DNA of 64,000 nt, from NCBI GenBank assembly GCA_037721215.1, contig JBBJNV010000010.1, positions 1 through 64,000 of the forward strand. Direction: 5' to 3'. Positions within the stretch are counted from its first letter, which is position 1. The number at the start of each line of letters is the position of its first letter. This DNA is from Gemmatimonadaceae bacterium (lineage in GTDB: Bacteria > Gemmatimonadota > Gemmatimonadetes > Gemmatimonadales > Gemmatimonadaceae). A program made the position numbers and the translations under genes. The notes under the pieces are model-generated. The model was not told the DNA's origin and ran no database searches. It was given only the letters and a program-made list of their open reading frames with translations. Positions 53,092-62,061 of this stretch are shown here, one piece after another.

Positions 53092-54381
53092 TTACTCTGT
53101 TGCTCCTCGCATAGTCGGAACGAAATCAGGGAACACAAACGACAGCTTGTCGTTCGTCAGCCGGTTCTTCACGATCTCGGCAAGAATGTCCCGGTGATCG
53201 ATGGTGACCTTGAGATCGTTCCCGCTCTCGAGATTCTCGCGGGCAAGGCTCGTCCAGTTCCGCGTCATCACTTTTCCGCCAGCGATGTTCTTACCCATGA
53301 CGAACATGCAGTTGCCCCGACCGTGGTCGGTGCCCATGCTGCCATTCTCCCGCACGTTACGACCGAACTCGGAGACCACCACCACCGTGACAGAGTGAGC
53401 TCCCACCGCGATCAGATCCTTGTAGAGCGCGCCAAGCGCCCCTGCAAATCCTGTCATGGTGTTGAACATGCTGCCGGTGAGGGGCGCTTGAGTCGAATGG
53501 GTGTCCCACCCACCAACATCGACCTGGATTGCTTCTACGCCAATGTCGGCCTTGATCAGCGCTGCCGCGGACCTGAGGCTCGCGCCGAATGACCCGGTAG
53601 GGTATACCGCACCGTTTGCCGGGGCGTAGCCGGCGAAGTTGATTGTCTTCAGCAGATCCATTGTCGCCGAAGTATCGATTGCGGCCGATCTGACAGGGTC
53701 GATCGTTCCCAAATAGTCGTTCTTGAGCCAGTCGGTGCGTTCCTGGCGTGTTGCAGGGTTGCCGACGAGCCCGAAGTTGGCGGGGCTCGGAATGGGCAGC
53801 GCCTGCGGTGCACCAATGAGGGTCTGAGCGAGACCGTTGGCGATGCCCAGCGCCCGCAACGGCGCATTGGTACGCATCGGCGTCGTACTTGCCAGATGGC
53901 GTCCCAGCCAGCCGGTTACGATCGTCGGGTCACGCGGCTTCCCGACTTCTATGAAGTGCTGCTGGTCGAAGTGCGATCGGGATGAATCCACTGATCCCGT
54001 TCCGTGGACCACCAGGAGGTCCTTGGCAGTGAACGATTCCACTAACGCGGACATCGCCTGCGGAAAGGCGAATCTGTCGTCGAGCGCTATGCCCTTGTTC
54101 GCGCTGCTGCTGTCAGGCCGCGGAATTGCAATTGTCGGCCGGCCGGTGTAGTACTCCGGATCGGCGAACGGCGCGCAAAGTGTGAGTCCATCGGCCCCGC
54201 CCCGCATAAAGATCGAAATGATCACGTCCCGGTTGGCCGCGTATGATTCGGCCAGAACCACCTTGGGGAGCCAGGGCGGAACGAACGTCGCGAGCAGGGC
54301 CGCGCCTGCTGACCAGGTTACGAACTGCCGCCGGGACAGCTCGTTGTACTCGGTGCAGGCATTGTTGTCGGACTCATGCAT
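53092..54381 (-). CDS. DUF1501 Tat-exported protein
   Basis: A twin-arginine signal (LSRRQFVTWSAGAALLATF) and the DUF1501 pattern FMRGGADGLTLCAPF, RSHFDQQHFIEVG, GWLGRHL, VDVGGWDTHSTQ, VVVVSEFGRNVRENGSMGTDHGRGN. The fold belongs to the alkaline phosphatase/sulfatase superfamily; the GTDHGRGN and GWDTH histidines are candidate metal ligands. DUF1501 genes nearly always follow a DUF1800 gene, as here (63 bases apart). Function unknown. Confidence 0.93.
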   Translation of the reverse strand: MHESDNNACTEYNELSRRQFVTWSAGAALLATFVPPWLPKVVLAESYAANRDVIISIFMRGGADGLTLCAPFADPEYYTGRPTIAIPRPDSSSANKGIALDDRFAFPQAMSALVESFTAKDLLVVHGTGSVDSSRSHFDQQHFIEVGKPRDPTIVTGWLGRHLASTTPMRTNAPLRALGIANGLAQTLIGAPQALPIPSPANFGLVGNPATRQERTDWLKNDYLGTIDPVRSAAIDTSATMDLLKTINFAGYAPANGAVYPTGSFGASLRSAAALIKADIGVEAIQVDVGGWDTHSTQAPLTGSMFNTMTGFAGALGALYKDLIAVGAHSVTVVVVSEFGRNVRENGSMGTDHGRGNCMFVMGKNIAGGKVMTRNWTSLARENLESGNDLKVTIDHRDILAEIVKNRLTNDKLSFVFPDFVPTMRGATE

Positions 54382-54444
54382 CGCGAACTCCTTGTAAGTG
54401 CGGAGCGGGAGCGCACGAAACCGCGCGAGCTCCCTTCGCCGTAA

Positions 54445-56034
54445 CTAATACCACTGGAACGTTGTCGAATTGATGGCCAGAGCAAGAGCTTCGCGCACGC
54501 GTGTGCTGGAAAGCGCGGTCGCGCCGAGATAGCTCTTGATTGCGTCACGAGTCTTCGTGGGCATCTCGCCACCAAACATTGCGTTGTTGATCGAGGCAGT
54601 GATCCCGTCTGGAGTATCCACAAGGCGGAAGGGAGCGATGTCAACGATGACGTCGCCTGTCGTCAGCGCAGTGAGATAGTCGCCGAAGTTCCAGCGGTTC
54701 ATCACCAGACCCGACCAGAACTGCACGTTGTCCGGATAACCGTCCGGTGTCTCCCAGACAAACGACTGCTGTCCGACGAGGGAAAGCCGCGAGTTGGCAA
54801 TGCCGGCAACGCCCTTCACTGTTGGATTGACGCCCCGGAGCGCAGAGGCTACAAAGTGGAAAGGCCGTTTGTGCTTCGGGGGAGCCGCAGCAATGCTATC
54901 CGGCGTGAGAATCGCCCGGATCATCGAGGGGATGTTGCCATCCGTCTGCAGATATACCGCCGCGACCTTGTCGACCAGGGCAGCCGGCGGGTCGTACTGC
55001 AGCAGCCAGCGAATCATTTTCGACGAAACGTACTTAGCCGTATTCGGGTGCTTCACCAGGAAGTCGATGACCTTGTCGCCGTCGCCGATGCCTGCGGCAC
55101 CAGTGCCGGGCGCAGCGGGAATCGTCTGGCCGAGGAATGTCTTGGCGGTGTAATCATGTCCGGTCGCATCGAATCGGAAGTCCCCACGACCGGCTATGGT
55201 CCATCCCGTGAAGGCGCGCGCGACGGCGACGACGTCCGCCTGAGTGTACCCGCCGTCGACGCCAAGCGTGTGCAGCTCCATCAGCTCGCGGGCGTAGTTC
55301 TCGTTGATCCTTCCGACACGACTGGTGTTGTTGTCGAGATAAACGAGCATCGCCGTACTGCGCGCACTGGCTCGCACCATGTCCGGGAAATTGCCGAGAG
55401 CGTGCTTCCGAATGACGTCACGGTCGTCGAGCGTCTTGAGATAGCCCACGTCGCGCATGCTGATGCTGAAGTGGTCAGTCCAGAACTCGACCATCCGTTC
55501 GTAAAGCTGCCGTTTTGAGAAGGCCGCTCTGAAAAGCGTCGCCTCTTGGAGCTGGCGAAGGACGGCGGTGGCGTCAAGCGCATATAGCTCGGCCCCTGTC
55601 ATCACCAGTTGAGGATATGTGGTCGCGACAAACGCCTGCGCCGCCGCGTCGTCGATCGCGGTGTAGTTCAAATGATAATCGAGGTAGCCGCTGAACCCTT
55701 TCGTACGGGCCAGCTGTACTTCCTCCGGGGTGAGCCCCATGGTGACGCGTCGCGCAAGGCGAACTTCGCGACTACCCCACGTTTCTCCGCTCGTCGCGGG
55801 CGGCTCCACCGGTGCCGGGGTCGGCAACATTGGATCGCCAGGGGGACGCCGCGGACCCGATCGAGGAACGATGGCGAGTGCGCCGGCGGACCCCACTGCA
55901 ACGGCGGCCGCGCCCGCGCGGAAAAAATTCCGCCTCGTGGTGCCACCCGCAATACGGGTCGGTGGTGCGATTGGCCCAGCTGTCACCTCGGTGACAGTCG
56001 GCGGCGGCTCCAGCTCAACGGACGACTGACTCAT
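54445..56034 (-). CDS. DUF1800 Tat-exported protein
   Basis: A twin-arginine signal (TTRRNFFRAGAAAVAVGSAG) after a long N-region. The body matches DUF1800: LARRVTMGLTPEEVQLARTKGFSGYLDYHL, MVEFWTDHFSI, NNTSRVGRINENYARELMELHTLGVDGGYTQADVVAVARAFTGW and FVWETPDGYPDNVQFW. The NENYARELMELHTLG block is the family signature. Together with DUF1501 it forms a widespread two-gene export unit of unknown role. It lies 107 bases after the type II secretion operon on the same strand. Confidence 0.93.
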   Translation of the reverse strand: MSQSSVELEPPPTVTEVTAGPIAPPTRIAGGTTRRNFFRAGAAAVAVGSAGALAIVPRSGPRRPPGDPMLPTPAPVEPPATSGETWGSREVRLARRVTMGLTPEEVQLARTKGFSGYLDYHLNYTAIDDAAAQAFVATTYPQLVMTGAELYALDATAVLRQLQEATLFRAAFSKRQLYERMVEFWTDHFSISMRDVGYLKTLDDRDVIRKHALGNFPDMVRASARSTAMLVYLDNNTSRVGRINENYARELMELHTLGVDGGYTQADVVAVARAFTGWTIAGRGDFRFDATGHDYTAKTFLGQTIPAAPGTGAAGIGDGDKVIDFLVKHPNTAKYVSSKMIRWLLQYDPPAALVDKVAAVYLQTDGNIPSMIRAILTPDSIAAAPPKHKRPFHFVASALRGVNPTVKGVAGIANSRLSLVGQQSFVWETPDGYPDNVQFWSGLVMNRWNFGDYLTALTTGDVIVDIAPFRLVDTPDGITASINNAMFGGEMPTKTRDAIKSYLGATALSSTRVREALALAINSTTFQWY

Positions 56035-56141
56035 GCGACTCCTCCGACCAGGCGGAACTAGAGAACGACACTCAACGCGACAATCCGGGCACTCCAGACA
56101 ACAAATGTTCTTTCCGGTTAGACGTTGCGCAATGCCCGATG

Positions 56142-56600
56142 TTACCTGCCATTGCCATAATCTGCATCCTCATCTTCTCCGCCGGGCTTCCCGTCCCGTC
56201 CAAGAGTCGCAAGATCGAAGCCCTGACGATCCACGCGGCCTGGGCTCTCATATATATACGCCCTGCCCCATGGATCAGCGGGAATTGTTTTCCTTACATA
56301 TGGCCCCCGCCAGCTCATGGGTACCGGCGAGCCCGCAGGTTTGACCCTCAGCGCAGCCAACCCCTGCGCAGTAGATGGATAAGTGCCATTGTCGAGACGA
56401 TAGTTCTCCAGTGCGACGCCGAGCAGTTCGATCTGGGCCTTGGCGGTAGTGCTGCGGGCCTCGGAAACACGCCCCAGTATCTGCGGCGCGACCAGCCCGG
56501 CGAGCAGGCCAATGACGATGAGAACGACAATCAGCTCGATCAAGGTTAGCCCATTGCGAGGGCGTCCGAACCGGAACGCATATCCCACGTTCTGGTGCAT
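56142..56600 (-). CDS. gspG: Type II secretion major pseudopilin
   Basis: The prepilin signature G-LTLIELIVVLIVIGLLAGLVAPQILG is followed by a C-terminal domain with LLGVALENYRLDNGTYPSTAQGLAALR, GPYVRKTIPADPWGRAYIYESPG and GRDGKPGGEDEDADYG, the GspG calcium-binding loop. Cleavage by the prepilin peptidase falls between Gly and Leu (residue +1 is Leu rather than Phe/Met). The frame is open to 56687, but ATG 56600 gives a short leader. It builds the pseudopilus of the type II system. Confidence 0.95.
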   Translation of the reverse strand: MHQNVGYAFRFGRPRNGLTLIELIVVLIVIGLLAGLVAPQILGRVSEARSTTAKAQIELLGVALENYRLDNGTYPSTAQGLAALRVKPAGSPVPMSWRGPYVRKTIPADPWGRAYIYESPGRVDRQGFDLATLGRDGKPGGEDEDADYGNGR

Positions 56601-56702
56601 GACGATACGGGCGGGAGCACATCGCCGCGGTTGCGGCCTCGAGCCCGGAGGTGACCTCCTCATGGGCAACAACGGCTTACATACCATATGTCGGCTTTCT
56701 CC

Positions 56703-57902
56703 CTAAGCAATGCTGGCGTTGACACTGTAGATGGCCTGCAGCATCGCCAGTGCAACAAAACCAACCAGTAATCCAAAAAGAAGGATAAGCGCTGGTTCGA
56801 CGAGGCCGATCAGCGTGCGCAGCTTCCGGGACACTTCCCGGTCGTAGTGGTCGGCCGCACGCAGGCACAGCTCATCGAGCTGGCCGCTTTCCTCGCCAAC
56901 GGAGACTAGTTGATTGGCGAGCGGCGGCAACACTCCGATCAGCTCTGACGAGAGCCGCTTTCCCTGACTCACGCCATCGGTCGCACGGGCAATCGCATCG
57001 CCGACTTCGATATTCGCGACTGCCGACCGCGCAATCCTGAGCGCCGGGAGAATCCCGATACCGCTTTTCAGCAGTAAACCAAGAGTTCGCGTGAAACGGG
57101 CCGTCGTGTGGCTTCGCTCGAGTTCGCCGATAACTGGAATCGCCAGGCGTGCGGCGTGCCATCGCCCTCTATTCACAGGATTTGCAGCCCATCGTCTTAC
57201 TGCCCATACCGCACCAAGGATCAGTGGCATCCACACCCACCACCATCGCAGCACCAGCCCACTCATTCCAACGAGCAAACGCGTCGACAACGGAAGCGAA
57301 CCGCCTACGTCACTCACCATCGCCACGAACCTGGGCACGACGAACATGAGAATGACGATGATGCCGATTCCGGCGACGACCGCCATCAGCGCCGGGTAGA
57401 GCAACGCCGAACGAAGCCTCGCCCGTAGCTCCGCGGTCTCGTCGAGATGGTCGGCGAGCCGCGACAGTACCCGGTCTAGCGCACCGCTTTCCTCTCCCGC
57501 CGTAGTCATCGCAGTGTAGAGCGCGCTGAATACGCGCGGATGGCGCCGCATTGCGCCGGACAGCGATAATCCTCCCTCGACATCACGCCGAACCGCTGCA
57601 GTTGCGGCCGACAGCAGGGCGTTGCCGGCATCCGCCGACGAGAACGACAACGCGCGCTCGAGTGTGACGCCAGCGGTCAGCATCGTCGCAATCGTGCGCG
57701 TCCAGACAGCGAGCGCCGCATCGAGGCTCAGCGACCCACCGCGCGAACCCGCACGTGTCGTCTCCACTTCGACCACGTCCACAGGGAACAGCTGCTGGCG
57801 CCTCAGGTCCTCGATTGCCGACCGTCGCGAGCCGGCCTGCAGCCGCCCTTCGACAACCCGTCCGTCCGCGCCCGCGGCACGATAGCGAAAGCTGGAGCTC
57901 AA
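56703..57902 (-). CDS. gspF: Type II secretion inner-membrane platform protein
   Basis: Two GspF/PilC domains (FPVDVVEVE...; MLTAGVTLERALSFSS and LLLKSGIGILPALRIARS) with three membrane helices and the conserved GEESGALD/GEESGQLDEL motifs. TTG start overlapping the gspE stop (TTGA). It anchors the ATPase and works with the pseudopilus at the inner membrane. Confidence 0.95.
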   Translation of the reverse strand: MSSSFRYRAAGADGRVVEGRLQAGSRRSAIEDLRRQQLFPVDVVEVETTRAGSRGGSLSLDAALAVWTRTIATMLTAGVTLERALSFSSADAGNALLSAATAAVRRDVEGGLSLSGAMRRHPRVFSALYTAMTTAGEESGALDRVLSRLADHLDETAELRARLRSALLYPALMAVVAGIGIIVILMFVVPRFVAMVSDVGGSLPLSTRLLVGMSGLVLRWWWVWMPLILGAVWAVRRWAANPVNRGRWHAARLAIPVIGELERSHTTARFTRTLGLLLKSGIGILPALRIARSAVANIEVGDAIARATDGVSQGKRLSSELIGVLPPLANQLVSVGEESGQLDELCLRAADHYDREVSRKLRTLIGLVEPALILLFGLLVGFVALAMLQAIYSVNASIA

Positions 57903-59404
57903 GCCGCTTCTTCTTCGTTTACGACTCTCATCAGCTCAGCGACAGTAGTGGCACCCGACCGTACCACTCTCCAGCCAGCCGCCTGCAGAGATTCCGTCCC
58001 ATTGCGCCGCGCGAGCTTCCGCAGCGCGTCCAGAGGAGCACCTCTCGCAATCAGCGACCGGTGCTCATCGGTAATCTGCAGCATCTCGTAAATGCCAACA
58101 CGGCCCCGGTATCCGCTTGACGAACATTCATCGCAGCCTTTTGCGCGGCGATATTCATCAGCCGGCCCGCCGGATGCCGGGGCTCCGGCAAGCTCACTGG
58201 CTGCTGGCTGATACTGCTCTGCACATGCATCGCAAAGCAGCCGCACCAGCCGCTGCGCAATTATGCCCTGAACAGTTGCCGCTACGAGATATGGCTCGAT
58301 ACCCATGTCGACGAGGCGCGTGATCGCGCTTGCCGCGTCGTTGGTATGAAGCGTCGACAGGACGAGATGCCCCGTAAGCGCCGCCTGAATCGCGATCTCC
58401 GCCGTTGCACGGTCCCGCATCTCGCCCACCATGATGATATCCGGGTCATGCCGGAGAATGGAGCGAAGCGCCCCGTCGAAGTTGAATCCCGCTTTTGGAT
58501 TCACCGGGATCTGAATCACGCCGTCGATCTGGTATTCAACCGGCTCTTCGACAGTGACGATCTTGACACCGGCCGTGTTCACTTCCGACAGAGCCGCGTA
58601 GAGTGTAGTCGTCTTGCCTGAGCCTGTCGGTCCCGTGACGAGCACGATCCCGTTCGTTCTTCGCACGATGGCGCTGAATCGCTGCTGCACATCAGAAGGC
58701 ATTCCCAATTCTGCCAGGCCGCGTCCATGCCCCGCGTGGTCGAGTATCCTGAGAACCACGCTCTCGCCATGAAGCGCCGGCAGTGTCGACACCCGGAGGT
58801 CCACTTCCCTGTCGGCAAGCTTGAGACGCGCGCGACCATCCTGCGCAAGCCGCCGTTCGGCGATGTTGAGGCCCGCCATGATTTTTATCCGGCTCACGAC
58901 AGCCGCGCGGTACTGATCTGCAAGCTGCGACACCTCGCGCAGAACTCCGTCGAGCCGATACCTGACCCGGAGTCCGCTGGCGAGGGATTCAACGTGAATG
59001 TCGCTTGCGCCGAGCCGCAGAGCGTCGAGCAGCAGAACATTCACGAGTTTGATCACTGGTGCCTGGTTCGCCAGGGCCTGAAGGTCGTCGAGAGCGAGCT
59101 CTGCGGCGTCAGACGCGTTTCCCGCCGCGGTGATCGGTTCCGCCTGCACCGTTCGGCGTGCCGACATGATAGCTGCGATGATCTCGCCGGCAGGAACATC
59201 CACAAGACGCAGCTTGCGCTGAAAGACGCGTGACAACTCATCCTCCACCCCTGAGTCGATCGGACCGCCGATCGCGGTCGCGAGGGTGCCGTCAGGATCG
59301 ATGCCAAGCGGGATCAGGCAATGCTCTTCGAGATAGCGTGGCGAAAGCCGCGATGCGAGCGGACCCCCGGCTGCCTCGCGGAGATCGCGGCTGCCTGTGG
59401 TCAC
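57899..59404 (-). CDS. gspE: Type II secretion ATPase
   Basis: Walker A VTGPTGSGKTTTLYAALSEV, Asp box, Walker B (DPDIIMVGEMRDRATAEIAIQAALTGH) and His box (LSTLHTNDA). The four-cysteine zinc motif of GspE/PilB is present (LLCDACAEQ, GCDECSSSGYRGRVGIYE). An N-terminal N1E-type domain (residues 1-100) starts it. It drives pseudopilus assembly. GTG start coupled to the secretin gene (GTGA). Confidence 0.96.
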   Translation of the reverse strand: MTTGSRDLREAAGGPLASRLSPRYLEEHCLIPLGIDPDGTLATAIGGPIDSGVEDELSRVFQRKLRLVDVPAGEIIAAIMSARRTVQAEPITAAGNASDAAELALDDLQALANQAPVIKLVNVLLLDALRLGASDIHVESLASGLRVRYRLDGVLREVSQLADQYRAAVVSRIKIMAGLNIAERRLAQDGRARLKLADREVDLRVSTLPALHGESVVLRILDHAGHGRGLAELGMPSDVQQRFSAIVRRTNGIVLVTGPTGSGKTTTLYAALSEVNTAGVKIVTVEEPVEYQIDGVIQIPVNPKAGFNFDGALRSILRHDPDIIMVGEMRDRATAEIAIQAALTGHLVLSTLHTNDAASAITRLVDMGIEPYLVAATVQGIIAQRLVRLLCDACAEQYQPAASELAGAPASGGPADEYRRAKGCDECSSSGYRGRVGIYEMLQITDEHRSLIARGAPLDALRKLARRNGTESLQAAGWRVVRSGATTVAELMRVVNEEEAA

Positions 59405-60960
59405 GGCGCGCGGCGCACCGGTGGAATCGGGCGCTGAAGGCTGTCGGAAAAAATACCGGGGGCCTGCAGCTCCATCCTGCGCCGGACGCGCTCGCGAACC
59501 TGGTCGGCGGTTTCGTCGGTGCGAATGATGTGCGGGGTGACGAAGATTGCGAGCTCGGTCCGATTGCGGCTGCGCGTCTGCCGCTTGAACAGGTTGCCAA
59601 TGATCGGAATGTCCTTGAGAAACGGTATGCCGCTATCCGAATACTCGTCGGAATCACCGATCAGCCCGCCGATCACCACCGTCTGCCCATCACGGATCGT
59701 CGCGCGTGTGGAGGCCTCTCGAGTCGAAATCACGGGTGCGTTCAGCGCCGACGGGATGGTCTGTGACGTGAGCGTACTCACTTCCTGCAGAATCTGAACG
59801 CTGACGTAATCATCCTGGTTGATTGTGGGAATTATCGTCAGGTTCGTGCCGACGTCCTGAAACTGCACGGTCCGATCGATCGCGATGTCGTTGCCCAGCC
59901 GCGTCGAAACCACGAATGGGACTTTGCTTCCAACCAGGATATGCGCCTCGCGGTTGTTCGTCGCGAGGATCTCTGGAGTCGATAGAATCCTCACATTGAA
60001 GCGGGCCGCTAGCGCCCGCAAAACTGCGCGAAGCCGGTAGCGGTCGAGCGACACCACGCGGAAAACGAAGTCGTCGATAACCGATGCCGTGTCGGGCGCA
60101 AGCGGTGTTCCACTTCGCGTCGAGGTTGTGCCGGACAGAAACGACCAGTCCACTCCAAACTGCTGCGATCGCCCGAGCGCTATCTCGGCGACAAGCACTT
60201 CCAGCAGCACCTGCGGTGGACGTTTGTCGAGAGCTTCGATGGTCTCGCGAATCAGTGGAAGATTAGGCGGAACGGTGCGAATGATCAGCGAGTTGGTCGG
60301 AAGGCTTGCCACAATCGTCGTGCGGCCCACCAGATTTCCGCTCGTGCCTGCGCGACCCAACTGGTCGGTGACATCTGCCGGCGAGGAAATCGCTGGCGTC
60401 GGTACGGCTGGAGGAGTGATGGGAATGTCGCGCCTCATCTGGAACGCTTCAGCTTCACGCTGGCGGAAGGCGTCGAGGTTTCTGGAGAGGCTCCGGTCGT
60501 CGAGAGATTGAGTTGCCGACGATGTCACCGCCGACCCATAAACCTTGCCGAGTGCCGCGGCCAGATCATCGGCGGCAGCGTACTTGAGCGCGATGACGTA
60601 GGTGTTGAGTGCCTGCGCGGGGGCGCGATCGAGTGGCATCACCTGCGCCACAGCGCCCTTCTGAATGAGCGTCATGTCGTGGCTCTCGAGAATGGATTCG
60701 AGAATCGCTCTGACGTCCTCGCCACGAACCGGGGCGGCAGTGGTAAACGTGATGCGTTTGTCAGGCACGTCGCTCATCACCACATTGAGACCTAGGGTCA
60801 GCGCAAGCGACCGGATGACGTCGGAGAGTCTTGCGTCGACAAAGTTGAGTGCCGTTCCCTGTGGGCGGACCGGCGTTTGCGCGTGCATCCTGGCGACCGG
60901 CAGGCACCAGAACCCTGCGGCAAACGCAATGCCCAGTCTCGACAGGCGACGACGGGTCAT
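59401..60960 (-). CDS. gspD: Type II secretion secretin
   Basis: A signal peptide, an N0 domain (LNFVDARLSDVIRSLALTLGLNVV), an N1-like domain with a long Ser/Pro/Thr insert (about 155-215), an N-domain (LIIRTVPPNLPLIRETIEALDKRPPQVLLEVLVAEI) and the secretin core ending in the signature GIPFLKDIPIIGNLFKRQ...RNRTELAIFVTPHI. With 519 residues it is shorter than typical GspD (about 650), having fewer N domains. It forms the outer-membrane channel. ATG start overlaps the previous stop. Confidence 0.94.
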   Translation of the reverse strand: MTRRRLSRLGIAFAAGFWCLPVARMHAQTPVRPQGTALNFVDARLSDVIRSLALTLGLNVVMSDVPDKRITFTTAAPVRGEDVRAILESILESHDMTLIQKGAVAQVMPLDRAPAQALNTYVIALKYAAADDLAAALGKVYGSAVTSSATQSLDDRSLSRNLDAFRQREAEAFQMRRDIPITPPAVPTPAISSPADVTDQLGRAGTSGNLVGRTTIVASLPTNSLIIRTVPPNLPLIRETIEALDKRPPQVLLEVLVAEIALGRSQQFGVDWSFLSGTTSTRSGTPLAPDTASVIDDFVFRVVSLDRYRLRAVLRALAARFNVRILSTPEILATNNREAHILVGSKVPFVVSTRLGNDIAIDRTVQFQDVGTNLTIIPTINQDDYVSVQILQEVSTLTSQTIPSALNAPVISTREASTRATIRDGQTVVIGGLIGDSDEYSDSGIPFLKDIPIIGNLFKRQTRSRNRTELAIFVTPHIIRTDETADQVRERVRRRMELQAPGIFSDSLQRPIPPVRRAP

Positions 60961-61487
60961 CTTCCGGGAGCCTCTCTGGATTGGATCTTCAGCTCGTGAC
61001 GACCCGATGGCCCGCGCACGACGACGGAGCCGCCGGTAATCCGAATGATGCGATACTGTCCCACCTGGTCACCCTCGCGATAGAGTCTTCCGCTTGCACC
61101 GGCCGAATCGGACTGAATCAGAGCGGTGGACCCGCCAGGCCCGGTCATCGTTCCGAATACCTGTGGCAACGGGGTTTCGACAATCATCGCAGCATTGGCG
61201 GCTTCGCTCATCGACGCCACATCCCGCTCGTCGCCTGCGCCGGGGGGAGTATAGCGCACGCGCGGCGCCGCGCGAGTGGATGAGAAAATGTTCGCATCGA
61301 CGATGACTCTGTTCTCGACCACACTGGGAACGACTGACACGGATCGCGGTCCGGGCGCAGGCGAAACCAAATCGGGAGCTTTCGCGGCTGCCGGCAACGG
61401 TGGCTGCCAGATCCAGAGGCCTACTCCCGTCGCAGCCAGCGCAGCGGTGAGCACGGTCAGTACTAACTCGATTCTCCGCATCCTCAT
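60957..61487 (-). CDS. gspC: GspC-like inner-membrane component
   Basis: One N-terminal membrane helix (LTVLTAALAATGVGLWIW) and a periplasmic HR-like domain (LPQVFGTMTGPGGSTALIQS, GRLYREGDQVGQYRIIRITGGSVVVRGPSGRHELKI), which is the layout of GspC/PilP. No PDZ domain, so it is a short form. Position between gspM and gspD supports the role of linking the secretin with the inner-membrane platform. Confidence 0.75.
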   Translation of the reverse strand: MRMRRIELVLTVLTAALAATGVGLWIWQPPLPAAAKAPDLVSPAPGPRSVSVVPSVVENRVIVDANIFSSTRAAPRVRYTPPGAGDERDVASMSEAANAAMIVETPLPQVFGTMTGPGGSTALIQSDSAGASGRLYREGDQVGQYRIIRITGGSVVVRGPSGRHELKIQSREAPGR

Positions 61488-61497
61488 CGCCCGTCGC

Positions 61498-62061
61498 TCA
61501 TTCGATCACCGATGGCGCGCGCAGCGTGAGGGAGAGCTGGAGCAGACCATCGCGGAGAGAGGAATTTGAAACGATCGTCATCTCCCTGATCTCCACGACC
61601 GGTGTTCCTGTTTCGAGCAACGAAAGGAATTCCGACACGCCGTGCACGTCACCGACCGCCGAAAGAGACGCTGGAATCATCGGCAGAATCGTACCGGTGG
61701 TATCCGGCGCCCCGGCGACATCGAGCCGGTTCACTGAAACGCGTGACCGGAGAGCATAACCCTGAACCGCGGATTGAAGCGACGCAGCCGCTAACGCCGC
61801 AGTACGGCCCGTGACGATGCTGCGAGCACCCGCCGATGATTGCTCACGCGTCGCCAGCAGACTGAGAAGCTCGTCTTCACGATCGACCAGTGACCGCAGT
61901 CTGTTCAGTTGCCCGACGCTCGATGCGATCAGCGCCTCGCGTTGCGACCACCGCCGCGCCAGTGGCAGCACCCCAAACGCGATGAGCAGCGCGAGTGCGC
62001 TCACAACGACACCGGCGATTACGGTTCGTCGCTCACGCGCGGTCAAATCAAGGTACGGCAC
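61498..62061 (-). CDS. gspM: GspM-like type II secretion component
   Basis: GTG 62061 (PYLDLTARERRTVI) overlaps the end of the GspL-like gene by 14 bases. A short cytoplasmic part and one membrane helix (VIAGVVVSALALLIAFGVLPLA) precede a coiled coil and a ferredoxin-like periplasmic domain (VDVAGAP..., FLSLLETGTPVVEIREMTIV). This fits GspM. The order after GspL supports the assignment. Confidence 0.75.
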   Translation of the reverse strand: MPYLDLTARERRTVIAGVVVSALALLIAFGVLPLARRWSQREALIASSVGQLNRLRSLVDREDELLSLLATREQSSAGARSIVTGRTAALAAASLQSAVQGYALRSRVSVNRLDVAGAPDTTGTILPMIPASLSAVGDVHGVSEFLSLLETGTPVVEIREMTIVSNSSLRDGLLQLSLTLRAPSVIE

